64,000 nucleotides of DNA from Flavobacteriales bacterium 33_180_T64 (GTDB lineage Bacteria > Bacteroidota > Bacteroidia > Flavobacteriales > Flavobacteriaceae), in assembly GCA_002162685.1 (NCBI GenBank), contig MAAQ01000016.1, positions 161,946-225,945 on the forward strand, written 5' to 3'. The number at the start of each line of letters is the position of its first letter. Position 1 is the first letter of the stretch. The position numbers were made by a program, and so were the translations under genes. Under the pieces are notes generated by a model. The model saw only the letters and a list, made by a program, of their open reading frames with translations, was not told where the DNA came from and did not search any database. Below, in pieces: positions 60,567 through 64,000 of the stretch.

Positions 60567-61334
60567 ATGAAAAACATAAAATTAATATTAGCTTCTTTAT
60601 TGGTTATGGCTTTTTTAAGCTGTGACCAAGAGGATGCAAACGTAAATAATATTTATGATGGTTCGCAGATAGGTGTTGGATTTCTTACAACAGCAACTTC
60701 AGTAGTCATTCCTGAAGAAGGAGTTACTGCAACTGTAGTGGTTCAATCTACGACTACAGCAACTGAAGCTAGATCATATAATGTTACTGTTGATGATGCT
60801 TCAACAGGTTCAAGTGCAGATTATTCAATAGGAACACTTTCAATTCCTGCTGGATCTTATGAAGGTACTATGGATGTTACATTTGGAAACTTTGATAATC
60901 TTCCAGAAGCTGTTGCTTTTGAATTAATCTTAAACTTAGATTTACCAGCTGGTGTATCTGTTGTTGGATCAAGTTCTACAAGTTTTAATTATCTTAAAAA
61001 ATTAATCTGTAATGATTTAACATTAACGATTAATGAAGATGGTTTTGGTTCTGAAAGAGATTGGGATATTAAAGATGCTTCTGGAGCGATAGTTGTTTCT
61101 TGTGCAGATTTTGGATGTCCTTTCTCAGATGTTACAGGAGGTGAGCAAAATGTAGCAAATTTCAATTTGCCAGATGGATGCTATACATTTACTATTTACG
61201 ATTCGTTCGGAGATGGTTTATTTGATGGTAATGTAACAGGAGATTATTCATTAACATGTTCAATTATTACTCATGCTTCAGGTGAGGGTAACTTTGGAGG
61301 TTCTGAAACAACTTCGTTCTGTGTGAATCTATAA
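60567..61334 (+). CDS. Lipoprotein of the SusCD locus, surface-exposed
   Basis: A 255-residue lipoprotein (lipobox VMAFLSCDQ). An N-terminal Ig/Calx-like region (about 35-140; VVIPEEGVTATVVVQS) is followed by a cysteine-bearing beta domain (DLTLTINEDGFGSERDWDIKD, then FTIYDSFGDGLFDGN), a pattern also seen in other secreted Flavobacteria proteins. It stands where SusE/SusF-type surface binding proteins are found and may help to catch substrate. Function by position only. Confidence 0.75.
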   Translation: MKNIKLILASLLVMAFLSCDQEDANVNNIYDGSQIGVGFLTTATSVVIPEEGVTATVVVQSTTTATEARSYNVTVDDASTGSSADYSIGTLSIPAGSYEGTMDVTFGNFDNLPEAVAFELILNLDLPAGVSVVGSSSTSFNYLKKLICNDLTLTINEDGFGSERDWDIKDASGAIVVSCADFGCPFSDVTGGEQNVANFNLPDGCYTFTIYDSFGDGLFDGNVTGDYSLTCSIITHASGEGNFGGSETTSFCVNL

Positions 61335-61366
61335 TTTTAAGTTGAACAAAAAATAAACAAAATAAG

Positions 61367-62299
61367 ATGAAAAACATTATAAAGATATCGAGCCTAATAT
61401 TAGTATTTGCATGCTTCTTTGCTTGTGATGATAACGATGACTTAGGATTTCAACCTACTGAAAATGTAGGGTGGATTCAATTTCCTGGATCAAATCCAGC
61501 AGTTATTGAAATTAACACAGAAACACAACCAACTTTTAATGTTGGAATTGATATTCAAGTACCAATAGTAGCTCAAGATTTAACAATTAGCTATACGTTA
61601 GTTCCTGTATCTGGATTAAATCCAAATACGATATTTTCTAACAGTGGAACTATTTTAAGTCCTGCAGGTGAATCTAGTTATGCTGGACCAGATAATAATA
61701 CTGGTAGTAATTATGATTACTTAGCAAACATTGAGTTTAACACTAGTGAAATTCCGTTTATTACAGAATTGATGATATTTGATGTAGTTTTAACAGCTAC
61801 TAATGATGCAAATATTACTGTTGGATTAGAAGGTGCTGATAAGCCAACTGTTCAAAGAGTAAGTATTTTATGTGCTAACCCAGATTCAATTCCTGCAGAT
61901 TACTTTATTGGTGATTATGCGATTGCTGATTTAGTTGGTACAATTGGACCAGGGAATGGTACTGAAAACTTTGCTGCTGGAACAGTAACGTTAACAGTTG
62001 ATCCATTTAATCCTAATGCAAGAATATTTTCTTCAGCTATTTTACCAGCTTTTAATGCTGAAATAGAATCAATATCAATTGTATTTACTGAAAATGATGT
62101 AATATCATTAGGAGATGTTGACCCAGGTTTAGCTTGTGGAGCAACAGCACCACCTTATGTATATACTGATGGAGGAGCAACTAATTCATTATGGAGTATT
62201 TGTAATTCTGATGACTTTTTAATTGTAAACTACACAGAAGATCCAAACGGTTCTTGTGGAGGACCTTTTGATGCGTCATTTACACTTACAAAACTATAA
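61367..62299 (+). CDS. Second lipoprotein of the SusCD locus
   Basis: A 310-residue lipoprotein (lipobox FACFFACDD) with an acidic start (DDNDDLGFQPTENVG). The chain is beta-rich with SYTLVPVSGLNPNTIFS and C-terminal cysteines (LACGATAPPY, GSCGGPFDASF). I do not recognise the family. It ends the locus: a strong terminator follows, so it belongs to the SusCD operon. Confidence 0.75.
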   Translation: MKNIIKISSLILVFACFFACDDNDDLGFQPTENVGWIQFPGSNPAVIEINTETQPTFNVGIDIQVPIVAQDLTISYTLVPVSGLNPNTIFSNSGTILSPAGESSYAGPDNNTGSNYDYLANIEFNTSEIPFITELMIFDVVLTATNDANITVGLEGADKPTVQRVSILCANPDSIPADYFIGDYAIADLVGTIGPGNGTENFAAGTVTLTVDPFNPNARIFSSAILPAFNAEIESISIVFTENDVISLGDVDPGLACGATAPPYVYTDGGATNSLWSICNSDDFLIVNYTEDPNGSCGGPFDASFTLTKL

Positions 62300-62327
62300 T
62301 ATAATATAGTATAGTTTACTAAATTTT

Positions 62328-62357
62328 AAAGCCTGTGATTTTTATCACAGGCTTTTT
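62328..62357 (+). terminator. Terminator of the SusCD operon
   Basis: aaagcctgtgat-tttt-atcacaggcttt followed by a T-tract: a strong rho-independent stem-loop about 30 bases after the last lipoprotein gene. Confidence 0.9.
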
Positions 62358-62448
62358 TTATAATATGTTGTTAAATTCTTTCTGAGCAATTACTATTACT
62401 AATAGTTTCTCATATAAAATATTTACTTTTACTCAATATTATAAAGGA

Positions 62449-64000
62449 ATGAAGAAAATTTTTGGAGCATTATTACTATTGCAGTTTTTCTCTTTTTGTG
62501 GTTATAGTCAAGTGCTTAAGCCATCTGCTAAATCAAGACAAGTTTTATCTGACTCTTCAAAGTTGTCAAGTAAGAGTACATCAAATAAGGCTATTAAAAA
62601 TAAAGATGCGAAGATTGAACAGTATCTTATTATAGATTATAAGGGGAATACAACTTTTTTAGATACTTCATTAACTATCTATAAGCAATATAAATTTAAT
62701 TATCTACGAAAAGATAATTTTGCTTTACTTCCTTTTGCTAATGTTGGTCAAACCTATAACCAATTATCTAAAGACTTTAATAATTATAAGTTACTTCCTG
62801 ATTTTGGAGCTCGAGCAAGGCATTACAACTATTTTGAAATTAATGATATTAATTACTATGAAGTTCCTACACCTTTAACTGAACTTTTTTTTAAAACGGC
62901 TTTTCAACAAGGGCAGATCTTAGATGCTTTTTTTACCGTTAATACTTCCAGACAATTTAATTTTTCTATAGCATATAAAGGAGCGAGATCTTTAGGGAAT
63001 TATCAACACCAAATAACGAGTACAGGGAATCTTAGATTCACGAGTAATTTTAAGACAAAAAATAAAAAATATTCTGCAAAAGTGCATATAGTAACACAAG
63101 ATCTCTCTAATGAAGAAAATGGAGGTATAAAAGATGAGGATGTTGCAAATTTTGAATCTGGTGACGAAGATTTTTTGGATAGATCTGTATTTGATCCTAA
63201 TTTTGAAAATGCTGAAAATATTTTAGTTGGTAAACGATTTTATCTAGACCATAAGTATAATTTAGTTAAATCTGATGATTCTTTGACTAATGCAGTATCT
63301 CTAAAGAATATCATTTACTTTGAAGATAAATATTTCCAATTTGACCAAACAACGAGTAATGATTTTTTTGGAGATTCATTTAATGAAACTAATATTCGGG
63401 ATAGAGTAACACTAGAAAATTTTTATACTAAACTTTTATTAAATTATAAATCTTCAATAATTGGAGATATAAACCTTGGGGTAAGTTTTAATGATATCAA
63501 TTATGGATATGATAAAATCACTCTACTTGACGATGAGCAAATACCTAACAGAATAAAAGATCAAGTATTTAGTATAGAAGGTAGTTATTTAAAAAATATT
63601 GATGATTTTGAGTTTGAGTTTGATTTTGGAGCAAATATTATTGGAGATATAGATGGTAGCTTCTTTATAGCAGATGTCACCTATAATTTAAATAAAGATA
63701 CAGTAATTAATGGCAAAGTTGCAGTGACTTCAAATAAGCCTAATTATAACCTTTTACTCAATCAAAGTGACTATATCAATTATAATTGGAACAATACTGA
63801 GGGTTTCGTTAATCAAAATAACATTGATTTTAAATTAGAATTTAAATCTAAAAAACTTTTAGCTTTATCAGCTCAATATACATCTATTGATAATTATTCT
63901 TTTTTTTCGTTTGAAGGAGAATCTAATTTGATTAAGCCAAAACAAATAGAAGAGTCGATTCATATTTTAAAGATAAAAGCAAATAAGGAATTTAAATTCG
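62449..64000 (+). CDS. Putative porin (Porin_10-like), truncated by window edge
   Basis: Open from ATG 62449 to the window end, 517 residues, no stop. The signal peptide is MKKIFGALLLLQFFSFCGYSQ. The protein reads as an outer-membrane beta-barrel: alternating strands with YLIIDYKGNTTFLDTSLTIY, then PFANVGQTYNQL and DFGARARHYNYFEINDINYYEVPTPLTELFF. This is the pattern of the 'putative porin' family of Bacteroidota, whose members are about 650 residues. The C-terminal strands are off the window. The SusCD terminator isolates it from the genes before. Confidence 0.85.
   Translation, partial: MKKIFGALLLLQFFSFCGYSQVLKPSAKSRQVLSDSSKLSSKSTSNKAIKNKDAKIEQYLIIDYKGNTTFLDTSLTIYKQYKFNYLRKDNFALLPFANVGQTYNQLSKDFNNYKLLPDFGARARHYNYFEINDINYYEVPTPLTELFFKTAFQQGQILDAFFTVNTSRQFNFSIAYKGARSLGNYQHQITSTGNLRFTSNFKTKNKKYSAKVHIVTQDLSNEENGGIKDEDVANFESGDEDFLDRSVFDPNFENAENILVGKRFYLDHKYNLVKSDDSLTNAVSLKNIIYFEDKYFQFDQTTSNDFFGDSFNETNIRDRVTLENFYTKLLLNYKSSIIGDINLGVSFNDINYGYDKITLLDDEQIPNRIKDQVFSIEGSYLKNIDDFEFEFDFGANIIGDIDGSFFIADVTYNLNKDTVINGKVAVTSNKPNYNLLLNQSDYINYNWNNTEGFVNQNNIDFKLEFKSKKLLALSAQYTSIDNYSFFSFEGESNLIKPKQIEESIHILKIKANKEFKF

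Overview
The window comes from a member of the Bacteroidota, most likely a marine Flavobacteriaceae species. The grounds are AT-rich DNA, promoter -7 boxes of the form TAnnTTTG, a SusC/SusD pair, a very large protein with a type IX secretion (T9SS) sorting tail, a fused E1 2-oxoacid dehydrogenase, a lysyl-tRNA synthetase with a C-terminal extension, and many lipoproteins of flavobacterial type. No tRNA, rRNA, CRISPR array, transposase, integrase or prophage gene was seen. No stretch longer than 300 bases lacks a gene.

Region 1 (1-13997) is an aromatic catabolism block. A 5'-truncated phenylalanine hydroxylase gene (minus strand) diverges from a TetR-type regulator. A perfect 20-bp palindrome just after the next promoter is the probable operator. 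A long plus-strand run follows: paaE-A-B-C-D-G, a four-helix-bundle gene, paaH-I-J, an SDR-like gene, paaZ, a paaF-like hydratase and paaY. Together these encode the phenylacetyl-CoA epoxidase, the ring-1,2-epoxide isomerase, the ring-opening enzyme PaaZ and the beta-oxidation steps to acetyl-CoA and succinyl-CoA. The phenylacetate-CoA ligase gene paaK is not in the window. PaaZ has an extra C-terminal domain of about 150 residues, and several operon spacers carry hairpins or short repeats. The four-helix-bundle gene has imperfect inverted repeats at its flanks and appears to supply the N-terminal tail of PaaH.

Region 2 (14021-23645) holds a secreted protein of unknown role, E2 and fused E1 subunits of a 2-oxoacid dehydrogenase, a small secreted protein, a SulP anion transporter, a DUF4136 lipoprotein and urocanate hydratase. 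The last is translationally coupled to a 53-residue cysteine-rich protein.

Region 3 (23693-35004) holds a small HExxH protein, a 1602-residue CUB-repeat T9SS protein, a PLP deaminase-like enzyme, a glucosaminidase-LysM lipoprotein, hemL, two small secreted proteins and a large TPR-like protein.

Region 4 (35157-41117) is a run of small membrane proteins (a 54-residue one, two four-TM proteins, a CPBP-like protein, DUF2157 and GDYXXLXY). Two overlapping alpha/beta hydrolase paralogues and a B-box-like membrane protein follow.

Region 5 (41209-55814) is mostly minus strand: a zinc metalloprotease, a fibronectin-type di-haem lipoprotein, lysS, a thioredoxin-TPR protein, a DUF1573 protein, a membrane LuxR-type regulator, a nucleoid-associated protein, a large lipoprotein and rnhB. 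A small plus-strand group carries a YqaE/Pmp3 protein, a lipoprotein and lipB.

Region 6 (56018-64000) is a SusC/SusD locus with two lipoproteins and no degradative enzyme, ended by a strong terminator, then the start of a putative porin that runs off the window.
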